NCBI GenBank assembly: GCA_913054135.1
Contig: CAJXJK010000004.1
Coordinates: 62,001-126,000 of the forward strand
Source: an uncultured Flavobacteriales bacterium
GTDB lineage: Bacteria > Bacteroidota > Bacteroidia > Flavobacteriales_D > Crocinitomicaceae
DNA: 64,000 nt
Direction: 5' to 3'
Positions 1 to 8,103 of this stretch are shown piece by piece (the first letter of the stretch is position 1; each line of letters starts with the position of its first letter). The translations under genes and the position numbers were made by a program. The notes under the pieces were generated by a model. The model saw only the letters and a program-made list of their open reading frames with translations. It had not been told where the DNA came from and did not search any database.

Positions 1-211
1 GTGACCTATTAATATCACTACCTCTTCTCTGCATTTTAGAAATAGTTTCAATTACGATCAAAGAGGTGTCCTTAAATTCAAGTGGGGAATAATTGGCTTC
101 ATCAAACAAGCTTTGAAGTTTCTTTACTTTAATGTAAAACAAAGAATCAGCTTGGGAGTGCGCAGCACCACCCAACACTAACAGTAGTAGTATCGTTAAT
201 AGTTTTTTCAA
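1..211 (-). CDS. Partial secreted protein of unknown function, N-terminal part only
   Basis: The reverse strand reads open from a TTG at 211 to the window edge, giving about 70 residues. The first 20 are a clear signal peptide (MKKLLTILLLLVLGG, then AAHSQ), followed by a charged helical stretch. A second in-frame TTG lies 15 bases further upstream at 226. No ATG is available near the signal peptide. The C-terminal part lies outside the window, so no family can be named. Confidence 0.6.
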   Translation of the reverse strand, partial: MKKLLTILLLLVLGGAAHSQADSLFYIKVKKLQSLFDEANYSPLEFKDTSLIVIETISKMQRRGSDINRS

Positions 212-282
212 AACCCAAATCTTCAACCGACAAAAATAGCTCGGTCTTAGACTAATTATTACTTTTCTTCGTTAAACGGATA

Positions 283-1257
283 TTATTTGACGATAGTTAC
301 ATCAATTTTCTCGCCGCAATTGAAATGACCTTTAGGGCAAGAAGCTTTTCCATGTAATCCGCATGGTCGGCAATCGAGTTTTTCTGCAACTTCAACCGTT
401 TTAGAAGCGTCTGATAAAGGACCGAATCCAAAACCAGGAATAGTTGAACAGAAAAAGGCCGTAACACTAGCATTCATGGCAGATGCGAGATGCAGAGGTG
501 CCGAATCATTCACATACGTCATTGACGCCTTCGATATTAAATAGGCTGATTCAAGTAAATTGGTGCTTCCAGCCGAACACACCCAATTTTTATGGTTTGA
601 AGCTCTACCAATCTCACACAAATATTCAATATCAGATTTAGCTCCTATAAAAAAGACAGTTTGATCTAAGTGTTGATTCAAAAGTTCAACCCATTTTGAT
701 TTAGGCAATTGCTTTGTGGCCCATACTGAAGAAGGAGCCATCACAATATAATCTTCAGGAAGACCTGCTTCTTCTATCTTCTGAATTTGTTCTGAAGTTG
801 GATATAGTTTCGGTTTTGCCTGTTTATAATCACCTATGGCTAATAAGAGTGCGTGATTTCTCTCAACTTCGTGTTTCCCATTGCCTATTTCATGATTAAC
901 CTTATGATGAAAAGAAAAGGATAATGGATTTTTCTTAAATCCCACGATTTGTTTGGCCTTACTCTTCCACGATAAATAACCACTTGAAGAGAAACGTTGA
1001 AGATTTAAGAGGACATCATAGTTGCGTTCCCTAATTAGCTTAGCTAAGTGTTTAAGATTTGCGTATTTATTGTTTTTCTTATCCCAAACGAGAACACGTC
1101 TAATATGAGGATGTCCAACCAACAAACCGTCATTTCCCTTTCTTACTAAGAAATCAATTTTTGCAGTAGGTTCTTTTTCTATTATTGATTCAATCAAAGC
1201 CGTAGCTAAAATCACATCTCCAATAAAGGCAGTTTGTATGATTAAATAAGTTTTCAA
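283..1257 (-). CDS. Glycosyltransferase family 9 (ADP-heptose:LPS heptosyltransferase-like)
   Basis: This 324-residue protein matches GT9 enzymes, which transfer heptose from ADP-heptose to the lipid A-core of LPS on the cytoplasmic side of the inner membrane. The N-terminus carries the family motif TAFIGDVILATAL (residues 9-21). The C-terminal sugar-nucleotide site has NDSAPLHLASAMNA near residue 250. A Cys-rich tail (CRPCG, SCPKGHFNC) is also typical. The start is a TTG directly after the stop of the upstream thioesterase gene, with no spacer, so the two are probably translationally coupled. A heptose-7-phosphate kinase at 25.9-26.9 kb fits the same pathway. The exact acceptor sugar cannot be read. 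Confidence 0.88.
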   Translation of the reverse strand: MKTYLIIQTAFIGDVILATALIESIIEKEPTAKIDFLVRKGNDGLLVGHPHIRRVLVWDKKNNKYANLKHLAKLIRERNYDVLLNLQRFSSSGYLSWKSKAKQIVGFKKNPLSFSFHHKVNHEIGNGKHEVERNHALLLAIGDYKQAKPKLYPTSEQIQKIEEAGLPEDYIVMAPSSVWATKQLPKSKWVELLNQHLDQTVFFIGAKSDIEYLCEIGRASNHKNWVCSAGSTNLLESAYLISKASMTYVNDSAPLHLASAMNASVTAFFCSTIPGFGFGPLSDASKTVEVAEKLDCRPCGLHGKASCPKGHFNCGEKIDVTIVK

Positions 1258-1653
1258 TTATTCTTCAAGATGTTGGTATTTCTTACGAACTTCTTCACCA
1301 ATAGGAATCGGAGTTCCGCTTTCGTCAATTCTTACGAAAATAAAAATAGTTGAGCACACCAGTTTTTCTTCACCAGTGTAAAAGTTGTAGCCTCTTGCTT
1401 CAATATAAACAGTAACAGATGTTCTACCCATTTTCTGAACTTCACCATAAATATTGACTTGATTTCCAATTTTTACTGGGCGCTCAAAGTTAGTCTCGTC
1501 AATCTTGACGGTTACCATATTTGGATTTTCACAGATGCTGCATGCCCAAGTGGCTGCAGTTTCATCTAGCCAGGATAGCATTATTCCTCCAAACAGGTTT
1601 CCATGAACACCAATGTCTTTGCCCATGCATAATTTTATTGCTAGTTTTTCCAT
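1258..1653 (-). CDS. Acyl-CoA thioesterase, hotdog fold
   Basis: The 131-residue product has the hotdog thioesterase pattern: HGNLFGGIMLSWLDETAA at about residues 17-34, with the Asp/Glu expected in the active site, then a beta-rich half ending in a charged tail. Family members (YciA/BFIT-like) hydrolyse acyl-CoA thioesters in the cytoplasm. The ATG overlaps the stop codon of the upstream glycosyltransferase by one base (taATG), and the downstream GT9 gene starts immediately after its stop. All three are therefore one transcription unit. The link to the glycosyltransferases is positional only. Confidence 0.85.
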   Translation of the reverse strand: MEKLAIKLCMGKDIGVHGNLFGGIMLSWLDETAATWACSICENPNMVTVKIDETNFERPVKIGNQVNIYGEVQKMGRTSVTVYIEARGYNFYTGEEKLVCSTIFIFVRIDESGTPIPIGEEVRKKYQHLEE

Positions 1654-2699
1654 TACTTCACTATTGCTATTAAATTTTCAACCCACATTTCATTGCTAAA
1701 TGAAAGACCTATTTCATGACTTCTTTTACCCATTGCAACTAATTCACTATCATTCATTTTTGTGAATTTCAACATTGCTTCTTTTATTGCCTTAACACTA
1801 CCTGATTTTATTTCAAATCCATTGTCTTTCAAATAGGTGTGCTTTGCCCCTACTCTTTCAGAAACAATCATGGGAAATCCGCTTAGCGCGAACTCTTGCA
1901 CAGTTACTCCCCATGGCTCAAATTTGCTAGGTAATATATAAACTCCAGATCCTTCGAGATATTTCCCCATCTCTGTCGGTTGAATGAATCCAAAATGACT
2001 TATACCTTCTGACTCAATTCTTTGATCCCATTCACTGCCGGTCCCAATACACCACAATTCCCAATCAATTTGATTTGAATCTTTCAATTCTTTATAGGCC
2101 TGCCACATCTCAAAAATCCCCTTGTGCTCCACATATCTAGCAACATATAAAAATCGTTTTGGAAAACTAACTTCCTTGGCCTTAAATGTCTCTTCGTACT
2201 TTGAAGTAAATAAGTTGACATCTGCACAGTAAAAATTACGAATTAGATTAGAACCTTTGAATCCTAGCTTCTCCGCAAAGCGGGCTTGCGGATCTCCTGG
2301 AACCCAGGCATGGGTAAATATCCGCTTAAGATATATGGGCGAAATGCTTGCTGCAATTTTTTGCTTTAAGCCACCCGTCCAGTGATTATCTAAGGTCAAA
2401 ACTACTGGAATTTCCTTTTTAAAACTCTTTGCGGCCTTCACATAGCCTTTATCCATCCATCCCGAACAAACAAGAATATCGGGATTAAACTTCTTTAATT
2501 CATCCTCAATTTGAATTTGTGAGAAATTACTTCTGTCTTCAATTCTAACATTTGGAATTTCATCAAAATTGAAGGGCGCTTCACTATTAATCGGCCACCT
2601 AAAAATCAATACTTCATGCTCTTTTGCCAATTCTTTGACATTGGCCATAAAATAACCTGCAATTTCTGAATATAAAAATGCTACTTTTAAGGAGGACAT
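1653..2699 (-). CDS. Glycosyltransferase family 4 (group 1)
   Basis: The 348-residue protein has a two-lobed GT-B layout. The C-terminal half contains the EX7E nucleotide-sugar motif of retaining GT4 enzymes (EPWGVTVQE, about residue 261), preceded by FLYVARYVEHKG and GVYILPSKF. It probably builds an envelope glycan in the cytoplasm. It is the first gene of a three-gene minus-strand unit and shares a base with the thioesterase start. The ATG at 2699 is preceded by an unusually good ribosome binding site for this genome, aaggagg. Donor and acceptor are unknown. Confidence 0.88.
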   Translation of the reverse strand: MSSLKVAFLYSEIAGYFMANVKELAKEHEVLIFRWPINSEAPFNFDEIPNVRIEDRSNFSQIQIEDELKKFNPDILVCSGWMDKGYVKAAKSFKKEIPVVLTLDNHWTGGLKQKIAASISPIYLKRIFTHAWVPGDPQARFAEKLGFKGSNLIRNFYCADVNLFTSKYEETFKAKEVSFPKRFLYVARYVEHKGIFEMWQAYKELKDSNQIDWELWCIGTGSEWDQRIESEGISHFGFIQPTEMGKYLEGSGVYILPSKFEPWGVTVQEFALSGFPMIVSERVGAKHTYLKDNGFEIKSGSVKAIKEAMLKFTKMNDSELVAMGKRSHEIGLSFSNEMWVENLIAIVK

Positions 2700-2733
2700 T
2701 TTGTAGTTTTAAACAAAAATACATTTTTGATTG

Positions 2734-3447
2734 ATGATGAAGTCTAAACATACTTTTTTTTGCAAGGATATTAATTTCGGAATTTTGGATGAAGGCGAAT
2801 CTATGCATGCCACGAAAGTTATGAGATTACAAGAAGGCGACTTAATGAATCTTATTGACGGAAAAGGAAGATTGGCGCAAGTTAAAATTACTTCAACCCA
2901 AAAAAAAGAAGTTGGATTTGATGTTGTTCATGAAGAGACGACAGACCAACACCCACTACCGGTAACTATTGCAATTGCACCAACGAAGAACATTGATCGT
3001 TTCTCTTTCTTTATTGAAAAATGTACTGAAATGGGAATCAAAGAAGTTGTTCCCTTTGAAAGCAGTAACTCAGAACGCAAAAGACTAAGAATTGATAAGG
3101 TTCAAAAGGTCGCAGTAGGCGCTTTGAAGCAATCAGGAAACTTATATTTACCTGAGGTCCATGAACTTCGAGCTTTTTCAGAAGTGGTGAAGAAGGATTA
3201 CAAAAACCACGTCAAACTAATCGCTCATTGCGAAGAAGACTCAGATAAAAAATCAATGGCCGATTTGGTAAATGTTGATGAACCGTGTATAATATTAATA
3301 GGACCAGAGGGAGATTTTAGCCCAGAAGAGATTAACTTAGCTAAAGAAAATGGATTTCAACCGATCTCGCTCGGTAATTCAAGACTTAGAACAGAAACCG
3401 CAGGAATATTAGCATGCCACAACGTTTATTTATTACACTCTGTTTAA
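2734..3447 (+). CDS. rsmE: 16S rRNA m3U1498 methyltransferase RsmE
   Basis: RsmE methylates N3 of U1498 in 16S rRNA using SAM and belongs to the SPOUT fold. The C-terminal knot motif is clear: LIGPEGDFSPEE followed by ISLGNSRLRTETAGI (about residues 185-230). The N-terminal PUA-like domain includes HATKVMRLQEGD. A TTG at 2731 and ATGs at 2734 and 2737 are all in frame. ATG 2734 is chosen and would give 237 residues, close to the family norm. The 3' end overlaps the next gene by 34 bases in another frame. Confidence 0.93.
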   Translation: MMKSKHTFFCKDINFGILDEGESMHATKVMRLQEGDLMNLIDGKGRLAQVKITSTQKKEVGFDVVHEETTDQHPLPVTIAIAPTKNIDRFSFFIEKCTEMGIKEVVPFESSNSERKRLRIDKVQKVAVGALKQSGNLYLPEVHELRAFSEVVKKDYKNHVKLIAHCEEDSDKKSMADLVNVDEPCIILIGPEGDFSPEEINLAKENGFQPISLGNSRLRTETAGILACHNVYLLHSV

Positions 3448-4079
3448 TACTGATTGGTAGCTTTAGTTTTGCTCAAGAAAGCTCTTATCAAGTAGCGGTT
3501 CTAAAATATAGAGGCGGTGGAGATTGGTATGCAAACCCAACTGCTTTGCCTAATCTTGTTAGATTCTGTAATTCAAATTTGAAGACGAATATTTCAGAAG
3601 AAACCGAAACGGTTGATGCTGGAGACCCTTCAATTTTTAATTATCCTTTTGTTCATATGACAGGACACGGAAATGTTGTTTTCTCAAATGATGATGCCAA
3701 CAACCTTAGAAACTATATGATTGGAGGAGGCTTCTTGCATATTGATGATAATTATGGAATGGACAAGTTTATTAGAACGGAAATCAAAAAAGTCTTTCCG
3801 AACAACGACTTGGAAGAACTACCTTATTCACATGCTATTTTCCACCAAAAGTATGATTTTGACAAAGGTCTTCCTAAGATTCATGAACACGACAAAAAAA
3901 GACCTCAGGCTTTTGGGATAATATATGAAGGCAGACTGGTTTGTCTGTATACATATGAATCTGATTTAGGAGATGGATGGGAAGACACAGAGGTACATGG
4001 AGATTCATCTGACAAAAGAACTGAAGCCCTTAAAATGGGTGCTAACATAATTCAATTTGCTTTTAATGCTGCACATTAA
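3414..4079 (+). CDS. DUF4159 domain protein, secreted
   Basis: The 221-residue protein begins with a signal peptide ending FSFAQ. The body resembles DUF4159: VHMTGHGNVVFSNDDANNLRNY, then a Gly-rich GGGFLHIDDNYGMD (about residues 80-118), features of a flavodoxin/ThuA-like glutamine-amidotransferase fold. No enzymatic activity is established for the family. It overlaps rsmE by 34 bases upstream and the next gene by 14 bases downstream, which indicates co-expression. In other Bacteroidota, DUF4159 genes occur near MoxR and BatA-type genes, but none of those is seen here. Confidence 0.8.
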   Translation: MPQRLFITLCLILIGSFSFAQESSYQVAVLKYRGGGDWYANPTALPNLVRFCNSNLKTNISEETETVDAGDPSIFNYPFVHMTGHGNVVFSNDDANNLRNYMIGGGFLHIDDNYGMDKFIRTEIKKVFPNNDLEELPYSHAIFHQKYDFDKGLPKIHEHDKKRPQAFGIIYEGRLVCLYTYESDLGDGWEDTEVHGDSSDKRTEALKMGANIIQFAFNAAH

Positions 4080-5109
4080 GAAACTTTTCTTCTTACTGAT
4101 ATTGTTCTTTGTAGCCAATTCTTCTTTCGGCTTAAGGGATAGCGTTAAGTATATTAACTCTCCTTATCGTCAAGAGTCAACACCCCACTTTCAATTCGGT
4201 CAATTTAAGAGGGGATTTTCAAATAATTTATTAAAAAATCAACTAGATAGCTTAGAGGCAAAACCAAGAATTCAATGGAGCAGACTGGACAGCTTGAAAT
4301 TTGCACAGATATCCTTAGAGACAGGAAATAAAAATCTTTCAAAATTCTACTTCCAAAACCTGAAGGTAGATTACAAACACGAAGAAGATTATTGGTTTGA
4401 TGAGCTAATGATAGATTATCTAAACGAAGATTATCACAGGGCCTTGGATAAAATAAAGAAGAAGAGCCCAATGACATTAGAATTTTCTAAAATCTACTTT
4501 TTTAAGAAAATTATTGAGGCAGAAATCCAAAACAAAGCAGACGATAAATGGTACAAAGAAAATAAAGTACTTAATTGGGAAATTGACACCTCGCTATTTT
4601 CATTAGATAAAGACGATCCAAAGTTTCAAGAGAACGTCATTATGCCAATAAAAAACCTTGAATATGTCTTGGATAAAATCATTGCTTATGTGTATGAAGA
4701 TGATCCAATAATTGCAAATGCTTGCCAAGAAATGGCAGCCATCATTGAAGCCCACTTATCATTAAGTCAGGCATACATTGCGTTAAGCTTAGGAAGACAC
4801 TATAACAAGTGGGATAAGGATATTTTGGCAGATGTTAAAGCAGTTAAAGCCAAGATGACCCAGAAAAAATACAAAATACCTAATTTCAGAAAGTACTTTC
4901 CACGAATAGAATATTGGAGGTTTGACTACCAAATGTTGAAAGAAGAAATCATTCTTGAAAAAAATGATTCAACCGAATACATCATTCCTAAAAACATGAA
5001 TGAAAAACCACCTCCTACCATCTCATTTCCACCACAATTGATTGTTGTCGGGGGGATTTTCGTGTTTTTTCTGCTAATTCTTATCTTCTTAAAAACGCGT
5101 AAAAAATAA
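4066..5109 (+). CDS. Secreted or membrane-anchored protein of unknown function
   Basis: The start chosen is ATG 4066 (MLHIKKLFFLLILFFVANSSFG), a good signal peptide. An in-frame TTG lies nine bases upstream. The 347-residue product is mostly charged and helical. A single hydrophobic helix near the C-terminus (VGGIFVFFLLILIFL) is followed by a basic tail. It is therefore probably an inner-membrane protein with a large periplasmic domain. It overlaps the DUF4159 gene by 14 bases, so the two are likely partners. I recognise no named family. Confidence 0.75.
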   Translation: MLHIKKLFFLLILFFVANSSFGLRDSVKYINSPYRQESTPHFQFGQFKRGFSNNLLKNQLDSLEAKPRIQWSRLDSLKFAQISLETGNKNLSKFYFQNLKVDYKHEEDYWFDELMIDYLNEDYHRALDKIKKKSPMTLEFSKIYFFKKIIEAEIQNKADDKWYKENKVLNWEIDTSLFSLDKDDPKFQENVIMPIKNLEYVLDKIIAYVYEDDPIIANACQEMAAIIEAHLSLSQAYIALSLGRHYNKWDKDILADVKAVKAKMTQKKYKIPNFRKYFPRIEYWRFDYQMLKEEIILEKNDSTEYIIPKNMNEKPPPTISFPPQLIVVGGIFVFFLLILIFLKTRKK

Positions 5110-5117
5110 TTTGGAAT

Positions 5118-5125
5118 TATATTTG
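5118..5125 (+). promoter_or_regulatory. Bacteroidota -7 element, TATATTTG
   Basis: TATATTTG matches the Bacteroidota -7 consensus TAnnTTTG and lies 26 bases before the lipoprotein ATG at 5151. No TTG -33 element is present at the expected distance. Confidence 0.5.
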
Positions 5126-5150
5126 CCTCTTCAATACTAAAAAACAGATC

Positions 5151-5588
5151 ATGAAAACCGCATACTTATTACTATCCCTTCCATTAATCTTACTGACATT
5201 GAGCTGCGGAAACAAAGACAAAGACGGAAAAAAAGATGATGTAGTAACAAGCAAGGGAATTTTAGTTACTGATTTCGCACCTTACAAAGACAATACAAAC
5301 ACTACAATTAATACGGTTTCTTTAGAGGAAAATGTTTTAAGTATGAATGTGAGTTATAGCGGAGGTTGCGAAGAACATGAATTCACTTTGTTAGGATCAA
5401 AAATGATTTCGAAATCCTTACCTCCACAAAGAGGAATTACTTTATATCACCAAAACAACAATGATAGTTGCCGTGAATTAATAACTGAAGATTTAGCTTT
5501 TGATATTTCAGATTTCGCTTACGGAGAAAAAGAGATTGTTCTTATTCTTAAAGACTGGAAAGAAGGTATTTCTTATACCCTAAAGTAA
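5151..5588 (+). CDS. Small lipoprotein of unknown function
   Basis: The 145-residue product has a lipoprotein signal ending in LTLSC (Cys at about residue 19), so the mature protein should be lipidated. A lysine- and aspartate-rich linker follows the Cys. The mature domain contains SYSGGCEEHEFTL and a later Cys (DSCREL) that could form a disulphide with it. The gene is preceded by a TATATTTG promoter element. Its 3' end overlaps the convergent hemB gene by nine bases. Function is unknown. Confidence 0.8.
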   Translation: MKTAYLLLSLPLILLTLSCGNKDKDGKKDDVVTSKGILVTDFAPYKDNTNTTINTVSLEENVLSMNVSYSGGCEEHEFTLLGSKMISKSLPPQRGITLYHQNNNDSCRELITEDLAFDISDFAYGEKEIVLILKDWKEGISYTLK

Positions 5589-6557
5589 GCTCTTATATAG
5601 TTTGGCAAAATCTTTTGCGAAGTAGGTAAGAATGCTGTCTGCACCCGCACGCCTCATGCTCAATAGCATTTCAGGCATTGCCTTATCGTAGTCAAGCCAT
5701 CCATTTTGACAGGCCGCTTTAAGCATTGCGTACTCACCACTTACATTATAAGCGGCAATAGGTAAATTTGAATTCTCTTTTAGTAGAGCTATCACATCCA
5801 AATAACACAAAGCAGGCTTTACCATCAAGAAGTCAGCTCCTTCTACTTCATCAAGATCTGCCTCTCTTAAGGCCTCTTGCTTATTAGCTGGGTTCATTTG
5901 ATAAGTCTTTTTATCACCCGCTTTTGGAGCAGAATCTAAAGCGTCTCGAAAAGGGCCATAATAGGCACTGGCATATTTAGCTGTATAAGACATAATCGAA
6001 ACATGTTCTAATTCAACCTTATCCAATTCTTCTCTTATAAATCTAACCCTTCCATCCATCATATCTGAAGGACCTATGATATCAATTCCAGCTTGTGCTT
6101 GAGCTACAGCCATCTTTCCCAAAATAGGCAATGTCTTGTCATTCAAGATTTCACCATTCTCTACATAACCGTCATGACCATCTGAACTATAAGGATCCAT
6201 GGCTACATCACTCATCAAAACTATTCCAGGAAATCTTTCTTTTAAATCACGGATGTAAGTCAAGTAAAAGTTATCTTCAGCATAGCTGTGAGATGCAATC
6301 TTGTCTTTCTTGCTTTCCTCAATAACTGGAAACAGAACAAAAGTCCTCAAACCGGCTTCAACTGCTTCTTCAATCTCAATGCAAAGACCTTCAAAATTTA
6401 ATCGATACAAATCTGGAAGTGAACTGATAGCTTCTTTTTGAATATTGCTATTCGTAATAAATAGAGGATAGATCAAATTTGCCGGTCGCAAAGTTGTCTC
6501 TTCAATCATTGCTCTGATTGCAGGATTTTTTCTATTTCTTCTTGGTCGAATTAACAT
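5580..6557 (-). CDS. hemB: Porphobilinogen synthase (delta-aminolevulinic acid dehydratase)
   Basis: HemB condenses two 5-aminolevulinate molecules to porphobilinogen in the haem pathway. The 325-residue length is normal. Both Schiff-base lysines are visible, in SYTAKYAS (about residue 195) and in LMVKPALCYLD (about residue 247). The metal-site loop reads DVAMDPYSSDGHDG, with Asp in place of the Cys triad of zinc enzymes, so this looks like a Mg-dependent type. The ATG at 6557 opens the conserved RPRRNRKNPAIR start. hemE lies separately at 36.7 kb. Confidence 0.97.
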   Translation of the reverse strand: MLIRPRRNRKNPAIRAMIEETTLRPANLIYPLFITNSNIQKEAISSLPDLYRLNFEGLCIEIEEAVEAGLRTFVLFPVIEESKKDKIASHSYAEDNFYLTYIRDLKERFPGIVLMSDVAMDPYSSDGHDGYVENGEILNDKTLPILGKMAVAQAQAGIDIIGPSDMMDGRVRFIREELDKVELEHVSIMSYTAKYASAYYGPFRDALDSAPKAGDKKTYQMNPANKQEALREADLDEVEGADFLMVKPALCYLDVIALLKENSNLPIAAYNVSGEYAMLKAACQNGWLDYDKAMPEMLLSMRRAGADSILTYFAKDFAKLYKSLL

Positions 6558-6669
6558 TATGCTTGGGTGTAAAATTAACTATTCTTACTGGTTTTGTAAC
6601 GCTTTGTTTCAGCTCTATCAAAATTCATATCTAAAAAAGCTAATTTAAATTGGTATTAAGTACCATTTT

Positions 6670-6703
6670 TTGGGCCAAGAATTGAATTATTTTTATAGTT
6701 TTG
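6670..6703 (+). promoter_or_regulatory. Promoter: TTG, 23-base spacer, TAGTTTTG
   Basis: TTG at 6670-6672 and TAGTTTTG at 6696-6703 match the Bacteroidota -33/-7 pair, with a 23-base spacer at the long end of the usual range. Transcription would begin near 6710, just ahead of the ATG at 6725. Confidence 0.5.
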
Positions 6704-6724
6704 GAAGTAAAATTTTATCCAGTT

Positions 6725-7639
6725 ATGAAAATTCTTCTCAAGTATTTTTGCCTCAGCTCTATAACTCTTGCCTTTGCATCTTGCGGTGGTGATGGTGTTG
6801 ATGTAGATGTAGAACAGCCAGATGACAGTGAAATCATTGTAATTCAGGATAGTGAACTTGATTCTGCTTCTGCTTTGAACGCATCAATCAATGGCAAAAT
6901 GTTTAGTATTCCTTCTCCTATTCAAATGGCGACAATGATTAAGGACAACGTTTCTTCGTTCAATGAAGAAATGCTTACTGACCCTGAAAACGTGGCCAAC
7001 TTCACGACAGAGTTTAAAAGAGCTGTCAACATGGGGATTTATGGTGCAGATTTAGGTTATGCAACAATCTATGAAAATAACACTAAGGCTGTTTCTTACT
7101 TATCTTCAGTTGAAAAGTTATCTGATGAGCTTGGAATTTCTGGTGCATTTGACCAAGACCTTTTAGAAAGATTTATTGAGAATGGAAATGATCAAGATTC
7201 AATGCTGGTTATCATGTCTGAAGGATACAGAGAAGGTGATAGATTTTTGAAAGATAACGAAGAGCATGATGTCGCTACCTTAATTTTGACTGGTGGATGG
7301 ATCGAATCTCTCTACTTTGCTGCTCTTTCATACGAAGAGACAGAATCACAAGATGTTGCAAATAGAATTGGTGAACAAAAAACTGCCTTGAAAACAATTA
7401 TTGAACTTCTGAACGATTACAACAGTGATGAATACTATTCATCTTTGATTGCGGATTTAACAGATTTACAAACCGACTTTAAATTGATTGAATTCAATTA
7501 CACTTACATTGACCCAATTCATGATTCGGCAAATCACAGAACAACTATTAAAAGTAAATCTTCTGTAAAAATGGAAGGAGATGTTTTAAATAACATCATT
7601 ACTAAAATTAAAAATATCAGAAACGGATTAATTGGATAG
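6725..7639 (+). CDS. Lipoprotein of unknown function
   Basis: The ATG at 6725 opens a lipoprotein signal ending AFASC, followed by GGDGVDVDVEQPDD, an acidic linker. The in-frame TTG at 6701 lies inside the promoter and is unlikely to be used. The 304-residue mature region is mostly alpha-helical, with a regular pattern of acidic and hydrophobic residues and no transmembrane segment after the signal. It is followed after four bases by another secreted protein, so they form a pair. I recognise no family. Confidence 0.8.
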   Translation: MKILLKYFCLSSITLAFASCGGDGVDVDVEQPDDSEIIVIQDSELDSASALNASINGKMFSIPSPIQMATMIKDNVSSFNEEMLTDPENVANFTTEFKRAVNMGIYGADLGYATIYENNTKAVSYLSSVEKLSDELGISGAFDQDLLERFIENGNDQDSMLVIMSEGYREGDRFLKDNEEHDVATLILTGGWIESLYFAALSYEETESQDVANRIGEQKTALKTIIELLNDYNSDEYYSSLIADLTDLQTDFKLIEFNYTYIDPIHDSANHRTTIKSKSSVKMEGDVLNNIITKIKNIRNGLIG

Positions 7640-7643
7640 AATT

Positions 7644-8075
7644 ATGAAAAGATTAGTATTAGCAATAGTAGTTGCCCTTTCTGCAATTGGTGCTCAAGCA
7701 CAAGAATGTGATTCATTGGTTAATGTATGCTACGAATACTTAACCCCTTCTAAAAGTGATGGTAAAGTCTTCATCTCTGATGGTCAAGTTTATAAAGCTT
7801 TTGTAGATGCTGAGCAGTCAGCTGAATTTAAAGTTACTTTATATGGTGGTTCATTATACAGAATAGCGACTACGGCCGGAACAAAAGATGACTACGTTAT
7901 TTTTAATGTCTATGATCAAGATAGAAACTTATTATTCTCTAATGCGGATGAGGATAATCACCCATACTGGGATTTCAAAATTGACAACACATTAGATTGC
8001 TATGTTGAAGCATATTTAGATATCGATAAAAAAGTATCTGGATGCCTTGTGGTTCTTATTGGATTTAACAAGTAA
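7644..8075 (+). CDS. Small secreted protein of unknown function
   Basis: The start is ATG 7644, giving MKRLVLAIVVALSAIGAQAQ as a typical signal peptide with cleavage after AQAQ. The mature part is about 120 residues, rich in beta-strand-forming residues, with Cys residues at both ends (ECDSLVNVCYEYL, then DCYVEAYLD and SGCLVVL). A compact disulphide-bonded beta domain is likely. It starts four bases after the upstream lipoprotein gene and precedes the large ABC transporter by 28 bases. Confidence 0.75.
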   Translation: MKRLVLAIVVALSAIGAQAQECDSLVNVCYEYLTPSKSDGKVFISDGQVYKAFVDAEQSAEFKVTLYGGSLYRIATTAGTKDDYVIFNVYDQDRNLLFSNADEDNHPYWDFKIDNTLDCYVEAYLDIDKKVSGCLVVLIGFNK

Positions 8076-8103
8076 GACTAGCAATTATACAATTCGAGAT
8101 TAA

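Noticed and set aside
4205-4477. Minus-strand open frame in the 4-kb region
   Set aside because: It is a shadow of the plus-strand envelope protein gene, which has a signal peptide and conserved overlaps with its neighbours.
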